DNA from: Acidipropionibacterium jensenii DSM 20535
GTDB lineage: Bacteria; Actinomycetota; Actinomycetes; Propionibacteriales; Propionibacteriaceae
Assembly (NCBI RefSeq): GCF_000425285.1
Contig: NZ_AUDD01000012.1
Coordinates: forward strand, 32,308 to 96,307
Length of the DNA stretch: 64,000 bases
Direction: 5' to 3'
Shown here piece after piece: positions 35,601-42,758 of this stretch (position 1 is its first letter; every line of letters begins with the position of its first letter). The position numbers were made by a program, and so were the translations under genes. Below the pieces are notes generated by a model. That model saw only the letters and a list, made by a program, of their open reading frames with translations. It was not told the DNA's origin and made no database searches.

Positions 35601-36021
35601 CGGTGCCGGCGCTGGCCCGCAGGTACTCCGGCCAGCCGGACAGGTCTGTTCCGGCCAGCAGTTCGCGGATCCGGAACTCCTGCTCGGGGGCCGTCAGCAG
35701 GGCGAGGGATCGACCCGCGTGGTCGGCAAGGATCCGGGCGGCCAGGGCGTGCACGGTGGTCACCCTGGGGGCCAGATGGGCGCCGCCGACCCGCGACAGC
35801 AGGGCATTGCGCAGGTCCTGGGCGGCCGCACGGCTGTGGGTGAGCAGCACCGCCCGGTCCAGCCGGCCGCCCTCCTCGAGATGACCTGCGACCCGCTCCA
35901 GGCAGACGGTGGTGCGCCCGGTGCCGGGGCCGCCGAGCACCACTACGGTGCCGTGCCGGTCGGCCAGCGCCTCCGCCTGGTCGGGATCGGCCGTCAGTCG
36001 CACCGCCTCATTCACGCTCAT
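32656..36021 (-). CDS. adnA: Helicase-nuclease subunit AdnA
   Basis: About 1121 residues, corresponding to mycobacterial AdnA (Rv3202c). The N-terminal motor has a Walker A with Arg in place of Lys (GPGTGRTT, residues 31-38) and a DEXX-like VVDEFGECDPSQ near 228, so its ATPase may be weak. The nuclease domain is intact (GSIDRLER, then VVDLKAGTS near 966). It also has an iron-sulfur cysteine set: one Cys in SCPRQWFL near 838 and three in CSFCPVRDGC near 1080. A six-fold five-residue repeat lies near residues 473-503. ATGs at 36021 and 36030 are both possible; neither has a good ribosome site. Confidence 0.9.
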   Translation of the reverse strand: MSVNEAVRLTADPDQAEALADRHGTVVVLGGPGTGRTTVCLERVAGHLEEGGRLDRAVLLTHSRAAAQDLRNALLSRVGGAHLAPRVTTVHALAARILADHAGRSLALLTAPEQEFRIRELLAGTDLSGWPEYLRASAGTARFASDLRVLAAALRQEGCDPSDLSRLGERDDVEAWRVLGPFLSDYLDVLDLEQTLDYAEAVHRARILLTRPEVLAAVTASISLLVVDEFGECDPSQAALLASLAGSGVPTLLALDPDQTAFEFRGAVPDRLPELLGLFPDVSVHHLGTDHRCAGTVHDVVEQIRGRLPLVPASPLLRRRSTVVAADQGRHPEQVSEAGVRTIVAPSTARAARLLAGDLRRAHLAGGVDWSAMAVITRHGSELAALAAVLASEGVPVHRSKEETTLSGVHSVQVMLAALTACATLADGRTPGSGTTSALLRGPMSGLDQAVCDRIDDWSRIRGIESGDWTVLTGTLLSATLPSASLLSATLPSASLPNATLPNDPGADSPGGDSAAPPDPSACSMIGPDTPPPGLVRAVRPAAEMVRRITAAASRLAAGGEVHEALWTLWGGGRWAAELRDRALAGDLTADRELDAMCSLFDLAERTATLSGAAGARRLVRSVREETIPADRSRESDHDRTGVSLITAHRAKGREFTVVAVTGLEEGSWPAPNHTGSLVAADQWSPEGLVPPPGWPETVRAERRLLLLACSRASDLLVLVCVSDINAGITASPFFTEIAQTLAQGAQVPPATGEQPATRMADLVGRLRRAALSPDSSPAVREHAGGVLAQLAAQGVGQADPGRWWRSGWGRGPAEGPGPATPEPVIVNLSASHVGELLSCPRQWFLTRRGGAASVRGPRAAVGSLVHQVAAETMAQGWSLDRAVERLRDSWTRLDFQIGWQSSVEEQGAEQALDRLDRWLDGRPGTLIGTEVGFEHTFDLPAARVRFRGSIDRLERDQAGRLVVVDLKAGTSSSAQSQRSHLLQVGVYQAVLTAGGVAGLPDPAPVPVGGAELVYLRRGAGRGGVEPKVVRQPALADAPWPPGEDRPADERLTDWIHARINDAATIVRSGRFPAVPNPGCSFCPVRDGCPALVPPEDVVPGTTAGRDAPTGHSATGRQENR
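34513..34602 (-). repeat. Six 15-bp tandem repeats within adnA
   Basis: Six in-frame 15-bp units (34513, 34528, 34543, 34558, 34573, 34588) encode five-residue units of the form A(T/S)L(P/L)(S/N). Consecutive units differ at few positions, which suggests recent slippage expansion in a surface loop of the motor. Confidence 0.85.
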
Positions 36022-36096
36022 GACCCCCATCACACCACCGACCACCGACAGTTCTTGGAGGCCAGATCCGAAGTTCAACCCGACCCGATGAGTACA

Positions 36097-36124
36097 TTGC
36101 GGCCAATTTGTGAGAAGGTAGATA
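36097..36124 (+). promoter_or_regulatory. Candidate promoter of the cold-shock gene
   Basis: TTGCGG (36097-36102) and TAGATA (36119-36124) are 16 bases apart, giving a 5' leader of about 125 bases. A long leader is typical of cold-shock genes. Confidence 0.35.
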
Positions 36125-36255
36125 CGCCGTCTCGCACGACAGGGGTTCCGGAGGACCTGGAACACCTCGACTGTGGCTCATCACTGGCGTCGCCGGGGTT
36201 GGGACCGGCATTGGGGATACGAGGTGTATCCCCAAAGCGCTGACAAGGAGTGCAC

Positions 36256-36462
36256 ATGGCACAGGGAACCGTGAAGTGGTTCAGCCCTGAGAAGGGTTAC
36301 GGTTTCATCGCCGTCGACGGGAACGCTTCAGAGGACGTCTTCGTCCACTGGAAGTCCATTCAGACCGACGGGTTCAAGTCCCTGGACGAGGGCCAGCGGG
36401 TGGAGTTCGACATCACCGAGGGCCGCAAGGGCCAGCAGGCCGAGAACGTCCGCATCGCCTGA
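36256..36462 (+). CDS. Cold-shock protein, CspA family
   Basis: A 68-residue single cold-shock domain that binds single-stranded RNA or DNA and acts as an RNA chaperone. RNP1 appears as KGYGFI and RNP2 as VFVHW. Length and the [14 protein letters not shown] start are standard. The ATG at 36256 is five bases after AAGGAG; the GTG at 36250 overlaps that ribosome site and is rejected. A long untranslated leader lies upstream and a strong terminator follows. It is divergent from adnA. Confidence 0.96.
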   Translation: MAQGTVKWFSPEKGYGFIAVDGNASEDVFVHWKSIQTDGFKSLDEGQRVEFDITEGRKGQQAENVRIA

Positions 36463-36486
36463 TTCAACAAGGCTCGATGAATGATG

Positions 36487-36522
36487 GCCGTCCCGCACCA
36501 GTTCTTGGTGCGGGACGGCTTT
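36487..36522 (+). terminator. Rho-independent terminator of the cold-shock gene
   Basis: A 14-bp stem, 36487-36500 with 36506-36519, a five-base loop and a short T run. Confidence 0.88.
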
Positions 36523-36544
36523 CCGTACCAACGAAGGACACCCG

Positions 36545-37576
36545 ATGACCTCACCCGACTCCGGCAGCACTGACAGCCCCGACGCTTCGCCGCAGGCCCA
36601 GGGTTCCCCGGACGACCAGAGGTCCCGCACCGATCCGATGGACGAGGCCACCCATCGACTCCGGCCCTCCCGCATCCTCATCTCGCAGGCCGCCGACGCC
36701 CTGCCGACCATCGGCGTCGCGTCAGATGTCGGCATGCGGCACCCGACCAATCAGGACTACCTGGCGGTCGACGTCGACAAGGACGCCCGACACGTCGTCA
36801 TCGTGGTCGCTGACGGCGTCTCCTCCACCGAGGGGGCCGAGCAGGCCGCCGAGGTGGCGGCCACCACGGCCTGCCAGTACCTCACCGCCTGCCTGGCGCA
36901 GGGACTTCCGCCCGCCGACGACGCCGTCGTCTCGCTGTTCGGCCATGCGGTGCGGCGCGCGCACCGTGCGGTCCTGGATCATCCAGGGCCCCGGGGAATC
37001 GGCGCCTGCACCCTGGTCGCCGCGATCTGCTCCCCCGATCGGGTGCTGGCGGCCAACATTGGCGACACCCGCGCCTACTGGTTCCCCAGCTCCGGCAAGG
37101 AGCGCCGGCTGACCGTCGACGACTCCGTCGCCCAGGCCCAGATCGATCTGGGAATGCCGCGCGAGGAGGCCGAGTCGGGAGCCGGAGCCCACGCCATCAC
37201 CAAGTGGCTCGGCGCTCGCGCCGCCGACCTGGACCCGAGGGTCCACGCCTACTCTCCTCGGATCCCGGGTTGGGTGATGATCTGCAGCGACGGGCTGTGG
37301 AATCACGTCCCCGACCCCTCGGACCTGGCGAAGGTGTTCTGGGACTTCGTCGCCAAGGCACCTGCCGGCCCCGATGGGCGTCCCGACCCGAACCATGTCG
37401 CCGATGCGCTGGCGGACTACGCCAACGCGTGCGGCGGCTACGACAATGTCACCATCGCCCTGTGGCGGTTGGACGAGGTGCCGGCGGGGACCACTCCGCC
37501 CGATCCCCCGGCCCTCGAGCAGACCGCCCCCGACCAGACCGCCGCCGACCAGACTCAGGTCGGCCAGCCCAGCTAG
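36545..37576 (+). CDS. PP2C-family serine/threonine protein phosphatase
   Basis: A 343-residue cytoplasmic phosphatase. A disordered N-terminus of about 45 residues precedes the PP2C domain. Metal-binding motifs are visible: VVADGVSSTEGAEQAA, GACTLVAAI, NIGDTRAYW, MICSDGLWNHV and YDNVTIALW, so the conserved Asp residues are retained. The C-terminus is a Thr/Pro/Gln-rich tail. The ATG has AAGGA seven bases upstream. It likely reverses Ser/Thr kinase signalling; no kinase gene is in the window. The DUF3107 gene follows 13 bases after the stop. Confidence 0.88.
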   Translation: MTSPDSGSTDSPDASPQAQGSPDDQRSRTDPMDEATHRLRPSRILISQAADALPTIGVASDVGMRHPTNQDYLAVDVDKDARHVVIVVADGVSSTEGAEQAAEVAATTACQYLTACLAQGLPPADDAVVSLFGHAVRRAHRAVLDHPGPRGIGACTLVAAICSPDRVLAANIGDTRAYWFPSSGKERRLTVDDSVAQAQIDLGMPREEAESGAGAHAITKWLGARAADLDPRVHAYSPRIPGWVMICSDGLWNHVPDPSDLAKVFWDFVAKAPAGPDGRPDPNHVADALADYANACGGYDNVTIALWRLDEVPAGTTPPDPPALEQTAPDQTAADQTQVGQPS

Positions 37577-37582
37577 TAGGTT
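37577..37582 (+). promoter_or_regulatory. Putative -10 box of the DUF3107 gene
   Basis: TAGGTT begins one base after the phosphatase stop codon, then GGGGGAC, then the ATG at seven bases. The G run could also be a ribosome site, so leaderless and leadered reading are both possible. Confidence 0.4.
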
Positions 37583-37589
37583 GGGGGAC

Positions 37590-37817
37590 ATGGAGATCAA
37601 GATCGGAATCACGGACGTCCCCCGTGAGGTGACCATCGAGTCGGATGACAGCGCCGAGACGATTGAGGCCGGGCTGCGCGAGTCGCTGGCCCAGCCGGAC
37701 GGACTGTTCAGACTCAACGACGCCAAGGGCCGCGTGGTCCTGGTGCCGACCCGCACCCTGGCCTACCTGGACCTGGGTCAGCCCAACCAGCGGCAGGTCG
37801 GTTTCGGACGGGCCTGA
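37590..37817 (+). CDS. DUF3107 family small protein
   Basis: A 75-residue protein of the DUF3107 family (mycobacterial Rv3208A/TB9.4 type). The sequence starts MEIKIGITDVPREVTIES and ends with the family's LAYLDLGQ segment. It is a small ubiquitin-like beta-rich fold by prediction, with no known activity. Its position before a convergent ferritin-like gene and a DEAD-box helicase matches the mycobacterial order. Confidence 0.9.
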   Translation: MEIKIGITDVPREVTIESDDSAETIEAGLRESLAQPDGLFRLNDAKGRVVLVPTRTLAYLDLGQPNQRQVGFGRA

Positions 37818-37837
37818 CACCCTCCGTCCACGTCTGG

Positions 37838-37871
37838 GAAAAGGGTCCGACCTCTTGGCCGGACCCTTTTC
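37838..37871. terminator. Bidirectional terminator between DUF3107 and ferritin-like genes
   Basis: A 12-bp stem, 37838-37849 with 37860-37871, carrying A-rich and T-rich outer ends, so it has a T run in both directions. Confidence 0.85.
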
Positions 37872-38555
37872 TCATGGCTCCAGACCGAGATCTGCCACCC
37901 TGCGGTCGTGGCGGGACAGCACCTCGGCCATCACCTCGTTGATCTCCGAGAGGTCGTCCAGCTCGCCGTCGCCGGCGCCGGTGAGCACCGAGCACAGGTC
38001 CTGGTGGACCGCGGCGAGTCGCTGGGCCACGCTGAGCACCTCGCCGACCAGCTTCCTGGCGAAGGCCGAGTCTGACGAGTGGTCCGAGGGCACCGACAGC
38101 TCCGCCGTCATCTCCTCGTCCCAGCGCACCCTCACTCCGGTGCCCAGTCCCAGCCAGGGACCGAAGGAGCCGCTGGAGGGCTTCAGCTCAGGGCCCAGCT
38201 GGGGCTCGACCAAGGAGATGAAGTCGGCGCACAGCCCCACCATCAGATGATCGCGCAGCAGCACCTGGAGCCAGTTCCGGCTCGGCACGTAGGTCGCGAT
38301 GCCGCTGATCAGGGGCTCGACCTCGGTGAGCTCGCCGAGCCCGTCGAGGTGGCCGCGTGACTCGTCGAGGATGTCGCAGAACTCCCCGGCACGGTCGGCG
38401 AGCAGCAGTCGACGCGCGACATCGGGGGCCAGCGGCATGGCCCCGACCACCGCACTCATGCTGTGCAGCGCCGCGGAGCTCACCACGGCCCAGAATGTTG
38501 TCACGGCGGCGGGCGGCGGGGTGCCAGGACCCGCGGTGCTGACATCGGTGTTCAC
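37872..38555 (-). CDS. Ferritin-like fold protein (Rv3210c type)
   Basis: A 227-residue mostly helical protein in the place of Rv3210c, between DUF3107 and the DEAD-box helicase. That family carries a ferritin-like four-helix fold related to MiaE. Possible metal ligands are Glu and His residues in long helices, such as EFCDILDESRGHLDGL, but I cannot confirm a complete di-iron site. The C-terminal helix (LSEINEVMAEVLSRHD) is well conserved in style. The GTG start at 38555 is six bases after TAGTCT with no ribosome site. The substrate is unknown. Confidence 0.75.
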   Translation of the reverse strand: MNTDVSTAGPGTPPPAAVTTFWAVVSSAALHSMSAVVGAMPLAPDVARRLLLADRAGEFCDILDESRGHLDGLGELTEVEPLISGIATYVPSRNWLQVLLRDHLMVGLCADFISLVEPQLGPELKPSSGSFGPWLGLGTGVRVRWDEEMTAELSVPSDHSSDSAFARKLVGEVLSVAQRLAAVHQDLCSVLTGAGDGELDDLSEINEVMAEVLSRHDRRVADLGLEP

Positions 38556-38561
38556 ACCGCA

Positions 38562-38567
38562 AGACTA
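38562..38567 (-). promoter_or_regulatory. Putative -10 box of the ferritin-like gene
   Basis: TAGTCT on the minus strand, then TGCGGT, then the GTG start at 38555. Confidence 0.45.
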
Positions 38568-38720
38568 GGCGCCCGGCGTCGCCGCGCGGGCCCGGACACG
38601 CCTCCTGGGCCCCGACAGCCCTGCATCGTGGGGGGGCCGGGCGCCACGGCAGGGTTGTCAGACGTCGCCGAACCAGCGCCGGGCCGGGAGGACGACAACC
38701 GAACTGGCGACAAAAGGAGA

Positions 38721-38726
38721 TACAGT
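38721..38726 (+). promoter_or_regulatory. Putative -10 box of the DEAD-box helicase gene
   Basis: TACAGT, the same hexamer as at the trpS leader and the GNAT gene, followed by eight bases and the GTG at 38735. An AAAAGGAG just upstream could alternatively serve a GTG at 38725 that starts a 22-codon frame. Confidence 0.45.
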
Positions 38727-38734
38727 GGGCGCTG

Positions 38735-40678
38735 GTGTGTCGACACTTCTCCGCACCTGGCCCCGTCATGGGCACGCGATCCGCAGACCCTGACTCGGGC
38801 CGAAGTCCACGACAGCGGGCCTTGACGGGCCCATTTCACGAAGAGGCCACGATCCTGTCTGCTGATTTCTCCGCCCCCACTAGTTTCGCCGAGCTCGGTG
38901 TCCGTGACGACATCTGCCAGGCCCTCTCCGGGGTCGGCATCACCGCCCCCTTCCCGATCCAGGCGATGTGCATCCCGATCGCCGTCCAGGGCACCGATCT
39001 CATCGGTCAGGCCCGGACCGGCACCGGAAAGACGCTGGCCTTCGGCGTCACCATCCTGCAGCGCATCACCCTTCCCGGGGACGACGGCTGGGATGAGCTG
39101 GTCGGCCAGGGCAAGCCCCAGGCACTGGTGATGTGCCCCACCCGCGAACTCGCCCTCCAGGTCTCCCGCGACATCGCCACTGCCGCCAGCGTGCGTGGCG
39201 CCCGAGTTCTCACCGTCTACGGCGGGGTTGGCTACGACCCGCAGATCGACGCCCTCAAGTCCGGTGTCGACGTCGTCGTCGGCACCCCCGGCCGGCTCCT
39301 GGATCTGGCCCACCGCAAGGACCTGGACCTGTCGCACGCCCGGATCACCGTCCTCGACGAGGCCGACGAGATGCTCGATCTGGGCTTCCTCCCCGATGTC
39401 GAGAGACTTCTGGCGATGACGTCGACGAACCGGCAGTCGATGCTCTTCTCGGCGACCATGCCGGCCGCCATCATGGCTCTGGCCAGGGCCCACCTCAACA
39501 AGCCGGTGCACATCAGGGCCGAGGGGGCCGATGCTCAGGCCACCGTTCCCGACACCACCCAGTTCGTCTACCAGGCGCACGCGATGGACAAGATCGAGGT
39601 CATCGCGCGGATCCTTCAGGCGCGCGATGTCGAGAAGGTCATGATCTTCTGCCGCACCAGGCACGCCTGCCAGCGGCTGGCCGATGACCTGGAGGACCGC
39701 GGCTTCAAGGCCCGGGCCATCCATGGCGATCTCACCCAGGTCGCCCGCGAGAAGGCCCTCAAGAAGTTCCGCTCCGGGGACGCCACCATCCTGGTGGCCA
39801 CCGATGTGGCGGCGCGCGGGATCGATGTCACCGGTGTCTCCCACGTCATCAACCACGAGTGCCCCGACGACGAGAAGACCTACGTCCACCGGATCGGCCG
39901 CACCGGCCGGGCCGGCGCGAAGGGGATCGCGGTGACCCTGGTCGACTGGGCCGATGTCACCCGCTGGAAGATGATCAACAAGGCTCTCGACCTGGGGATC
40001 GACGACCCGGTGGTCACCTTCTCGACCTCCCCGCACCTGTACACCGACCTCGACATCCCCGAGGGCACGGTGGGGTTCCTGCCCGGGTCCGACCCGGCGA
40101 CCCGCGAGCCCAGGCGACGTGACGACGACCGCCACGGCCACCACAAGTCCCACGACGACAGCCGCCGCGACGGCGAGCGCAAGGGCCACGCCAGGAAGTC
40201 CGGGGATCGCCCCGAGAAGGCCGCCAAGTCGTATCGACCCAAGCGCAAGCGGACTCGACGCCGCAACGGGGAGGTCGTGGCCTCCGGCGAGGACCTGTCC
40301 TCCACCGAGCAGGTGTCGGCGCCCTCGGACGCCGATGCTGGCGAGAGGCCCCGTCGCGAGCGAACCGATGCCGGGCGCAGCGGGCATGACGGTGCCCGCG
40401 AGGACAGGGCGCAGCGCGACGGGTCCAAGCACGATCGCACCCGGCACGACAAGACCGAGCACGAGAAGACCCCACACGAGAAGTCCCGGCATGACAAGGG
40501 CAAGCGGGACAAGGACCACGGCCGGTCCCACGACGAGGTGGCGCGGGACAGCGCTCCTCGGCGAGCCGTCGTCGAGACCGAGGCGGCCGTGGCCAACCCT
40601 GCCGGTGACGGGCAGCAGCGCGGAACGAGTGCCGGCCAGCGTCGGCGCCGCAGGACCCGCAGGTCGCAGGCCGACTGA
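38735..40678 (+). CDS. DEAD-box ATP-dependent RNA helicase
   Basis: Up to 647 residues. The helicase core begins at about residue 50 (SFAELGV, then the Q motif PFPIQ) and contains ARTGTGKT, PTRELA, GTPGRLLD, LDEADEM, SAT and HRIGRTGRAG. A C-terminal tail of about 200 residues is rich in Arg, Lys, His, Asp and Ser, with repeated short HEK/HDK patterns, and probably binds RNA. The start is uncertain: GTG 38735 fits a leaderless message, ATG 38768 has no ribosome site, and CTG 38856 (after GAAGAGG) would begin right at the conserved part. The gene matches the Rv3211/RhlE position. A strong terminator follows. Confidence 0.88.
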   Translation: MCRHFSAPGPVMGTRSADPDSGRSPRQRALTGPFHEEATILSADFSAPTSFAELGVRDDICQALSGVGITAPFPIQAMCIPIAVQGTDLIGQARTGTGKTLAFGVTILQRITLPGDDGWDELVGQGKPQALVMCPTRELALQVSRDIATAASVRGARVLTVYGGVGYDPQIDALKSGVDVVVGTPGRLLDLAHRKDLDLSHARITVLDEADEMLDLGFLPDVERLLAMTSTNRQSMLFSATMPAAIMALARAHLNKPVHIRAEGADAQATVPDTTQFVYQAHAMDKIEVIARILQARDVEKVMIFCRTRHACQRLADDLEDRGFKARAIHGDLTQVAREKALKKFRSGDATILVATDVAARGIDVTGVSHVINHECPDDEKTYVHRIGRTGRAGAKGIAVTLVDWADVTRWKMINKALDLGIDDPVVTFSTSPHLYTDLDIPEGTVGFLPGSDPATREPRRRDDDRHGHHKSHDDSRRDGERKGHARKSGDRPEKAAKSYRPKRKRTRRRNGEVVASGEDLSSTEQVSAPSDADAGERPRRERTDAGRSGHDGAREDRAQRDGSKHDRTRHDKTEHEKTPHEKSRHDKGKRDKDHGRSHDEVARDSAPRRAVVETEAAVANPAGDGQQRGTSAGQRRRRRTRRSQAD

Positions 40679-40760
40679 ACTGCCCCCGGATTCGCAGATC
40701 CCGGTCGCGGGTTCAACGGGCTCTTCCGCCCGGTCCTGAGGGCCGAGCCTGAGGTGTCAG

Positions 40761-40806
40761 ATGCCGGGGGCCGACCGGGAACTCCTTCCCGGTCGGCCCC
40801 CGGCAT
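40761..40806 (+). terminator. Terminator of the DEAD-box helicase gene
   Basis: A perfect 21-bp stem, 40761-40781 with 40786-40806, with a CTCC loop. Confidence 0.88.
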
Positions 40807-40926
40807 GGCATTCTCTACCCACCGCTGTCTTCGATGCGGTAGCCGCACCCGGCCACCGCATCGATCACCCGCCCGGGTGGGCATCGCTGCGACAGCGACC
40901 GGACCGACACCCCGGGGAGGTCTCCC

Positions 40927-41406
40927 ATGCCCGCCACACCGCGTCCCCCGACGGAGGGACACGCGTGGGTGTTCTCCTCCCATCTGCGGCACCATGTGCG
41001 CCACCTGGCGGCCTCCACCGGGGTGCCGTGGCGGGTCATCGCGCTTCTCGCCGGGGTGCCCAGCGGCACCGTCAGTGCGATCATCGGACCGACCGGCCGG
41101 CCACGGGCGCGGATCCGCGAGGTCGACGCCCGGCAGCTTCTCAACCTCACCTCCGAGGCGATCCTCGCCGCCGAGCGGACCACGGTACCGGTGACACCGA
41201 CCGTGCACCGGATCGAGGCTCTGGAGGGGGCCGGCCACGGCCGCAGCCAGATCGCCCACTACCTCAATGTCAGCCAGGCCGAGCTGGATCTGCTGACCTC
41301 CGGACGACTGGTCACCTGCACCCTGATGGTCAGGGTGCGCGCCCAGGCGGCGTGCGAGGCCCACGGGCTGTGGTGGTCGGAGCCCGACTCCACCCGGGGC
41401 ACCTGA
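40927..41406 (+). CDS. Small putative DNA-binding protein, unknown
   Basis: A 159-residue protein that I do not recognise. The ATG follows GGGGAGG at seven bases. Two segments look like helix-turn-helix units: WRVIALLAGVPSGTVSAIIG near residues 35-55 and HGRSQIAHYLNVSQAELDLL near 104-123. A C-terminal MVRVRAQAACEAHGLWWS segment follows. The basic, helix-rich make-up suggests DNA binding, but no domain name can be assigned. It lies between the helicase terminator and the convergent trpS gene, without an operon partner. Confidence 0.65.
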   Translation: MPATPRPPTEGHAWVFSSHLRHHVRHLAASTGVPWRVIALLAGVPSGTVSAIIGPTGRPRARIREVDARQLLNLTSEAILAAERTTVPVTPTVHRIEALEGAGHGRSQIAHYLNVSQAELDLLTSGRLVTCTLMVRVRAQAACEAHGLWWSEPDSTRGT

Positions 41407-41467
41407 GATCCCCGAGCGCCGTCGTCCGCGGCGACGTCACAACCTCTGCTGCGGCGTCGGAGCTGGA

Positions 41468-42583
41468 TCAGTAGACCATCTTCATGGCGTGACGGACCTC
41501 GTCGAGGGTCTGGTCGGCGATCGCTCCGGCCTTCTCGTTGCCCTCGTGAAGCACCTGGCGCAACTGTCCCTCGTCTGCGACCAGCTCGGCCCGCCGTGCC
41601 CGGATCGGTGCGAAGTGGTCGTTCAGCGAGCTGGTGAGACGCTTCTTGAGGGTTCCCGATCCGCCATCGCCGATCTCCTCGGCCACCTGCTGCGGGGTGG
41701 TGCCCTCGCACAGCGCGGTGAGCAGCACGAGGTTGGACACCTCGGGACGGTTCTGCGGGTCGTAGCTGATGTGACGATCGGCGTCGGTCCTGGCCTTCTT
41801 GATCAGCGCCGCTGTCCGGTCGGCCGACATCCCGATCTCGATGGTGTTGCCGCGCGACTTGCTCATCTTGGTGCCGTCCAGGCCCAGCACGTGCGGGGTG
41901 GCCGACAGCAGCGCCTCGGGCTCGGGGAAGACGGGGTGCTCGGGATCGACGCGGCCGTAGCGTTCGTCGAATCGCCGGGCGATCACCCGGGCCTGCTCGA
42001 TGTGGGGCAGCTGATCCCGTCCGACCGGGACCAGGTTGGCCTTGCAGAACAGGATGTCGGCGGCCTGGTGGACCGGGAAGGTGAGCATCAGGCCCGACAT
42101 CGGGCGGTCGGAGTTGGCCAGTTCGTCCTTGACCGTGGGGTTGCGGCGCAGCTCGGCGTCGGTGACCAGGGACAGGAAGGGCAGCAGGAGCTGGTTGAGT
42201 CCCGGCAGGGCCGAGTGGGTGAAGATGGTGGTCCGCGCGGGGTCGATGCCGATCGCCAGGTAGTCGGCCACCGCCGAGAGGACATTCTCCTGGATGTCGC
42301 CGACGCCGTCACGGTCGTAGATCACCTGGTAGTCGGCGATCAGCAGGAAGGACTCGATCCCCATGTTCTGCAGTCGCACCCGGTTGGCCAGGGAGCCGAA
42401 GTAGTGCCCGATGTGCAGTTTGCCGGTGGGACGGTCCCCGGTGAGCATCCGCCAGTTCTCCGGGTGCTTCTCGAGGTCGGCCTCGACCTTGTCGCTGCGC
42501 TCCTGGGAGCGCGCCAGGGTGGCCTCGTTGGAACCCTCCCCGGACTGCGGGTGGGTGCCGGACTCGGAGGAGATGTCGGTCAT
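41468..42583 (-). CDS. trpS: Tryptophanyl-tRNA synthetase
   Basis: A 371-residue class I synthetase charging tRNA-Trp. HIGH is at residues 57-60 (GKLHIGHYFGS) and KMSKS near 236 (GTKMSKSRGNT). The N-terminus carries an acidic extension of about 40 residues compared with the compact bacterial form. The ATG at 42583 has AAAGGA six bases upstream. A leader peptide with two adjacent Trp codons and a hairpin lie directly upstream, so expression is probably set by Trp-tRNA supply through attenuation. Confidence 0.96.
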   Translation of the reverse strand: MTDISSESGTHPQSGEGSNEATLARSQERSDKVEADLEKHPENWRMLTGDRPTGKLHIGHYFGSLANRVRLQNMGIESFLLIADYQVIYDRDGVGDIQENVLSAVADYLAIGIDPARTTIFTHSALPGLNQLLLPFLSLVTDAELRRNPTVKDELANSDRPMSGLMLTFPVHQAADILFCKANLVPVGRDQLPHIEQARVIARRFDERYGRVDPEHPVFPEPEALLSATPHVLGLDGTKMSKSRGNTIEIGMSADRTAALIKKARTDADRHISYDPQNRPEVSNLVLLTALCEGTTPQQVAEEIGDGGSGTLKKRLTSSLNDHFAPIRARRAELVADEGQLRQVLHEGNEKAGAIADQTLDEVRHAMKMVY

Positions 42584-42620
42584 GAGTGTCCTTTCAGGCG
42601 CCCCCGTCGGCGTGCGCGCG

Positions 42621-42644
42621 AACGGCCGCCTCAGGGCGGCCGTT
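42621..42644 (-). terminator. Attenuator hairpin before trpS
   Basis: A perfect 10-bp GC-rich stem, aacggccgcc with ggcggccgtt, and a four-base loop, between the leader peptide and trpS. The leader's last codons carry GCGGCC (42665-42670), which can pair with GGCCGC in the first arm (42636-42641) and so open the hairpin. Confidence 0.65.
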
Positions 42645-42660
42645 GATGGGGGTGAGAGGT

Positions 42661-42717
42661 TCAGGGCCGCGCGCAGCGGCGCCACCAGCAGCAGCGGGGC
42701 GCGGGGGCGGGATCCAT
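42661..42717 (-). CDS. trpL: trpS leader peptide with tandem Trp codons
   Basis: An 18-residue open frame, MDPAPAPRCCWWRRCARP, with Trp codons at positions 11 and 12. In a GC-rich genome two adjacent Trp codons in a short frame before trpS are unlikely by chance. The ATG is seven bases after TACAGT and has no ribosome site, so the peptide is probably read from a leaderless message. Ribosome stalling at the Trp pair would cover the region that otherwise pairs with codons 16-18, freeing these to block the attenuator. This is the classical design seen for trp genes in Actinobacteria. Confidence 0.75.
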   Translation of the reverse strand: MDPAPAPRCCWWRRCARP

Positions 42718-42724
42718 GGACGAC

Positions 42725-42730
42725 ACTGTA
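42725..42730 (-). promoter_or_regulatory. Putative -10 box of the trpS leader
   Basis: TACAGT on the minus strand, seven bases before the leader ATG and 29 bases after the PHP gene stop. It gives trpS its own promoter. Confidence 0.5.
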
Positions 42731-42758
42731 CCAAGGCGGCACCCCGGCAGGTACTCCG

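Noticed and set aside
16441..36021. Anti-phage defence island
   Set aside because: All helicase-nuclease genes are housekeeping recombination proteins (UvrD2, RecBCD, AdnAB); no restriction, CRISPR, toxin or other defence gene accompanies them.
42584..42758. T-box riboswitch upstream of trpS
   Set aside because: No T-box consensus or specifier stem is visible; the leader peptide with Trp codons explains the region better.
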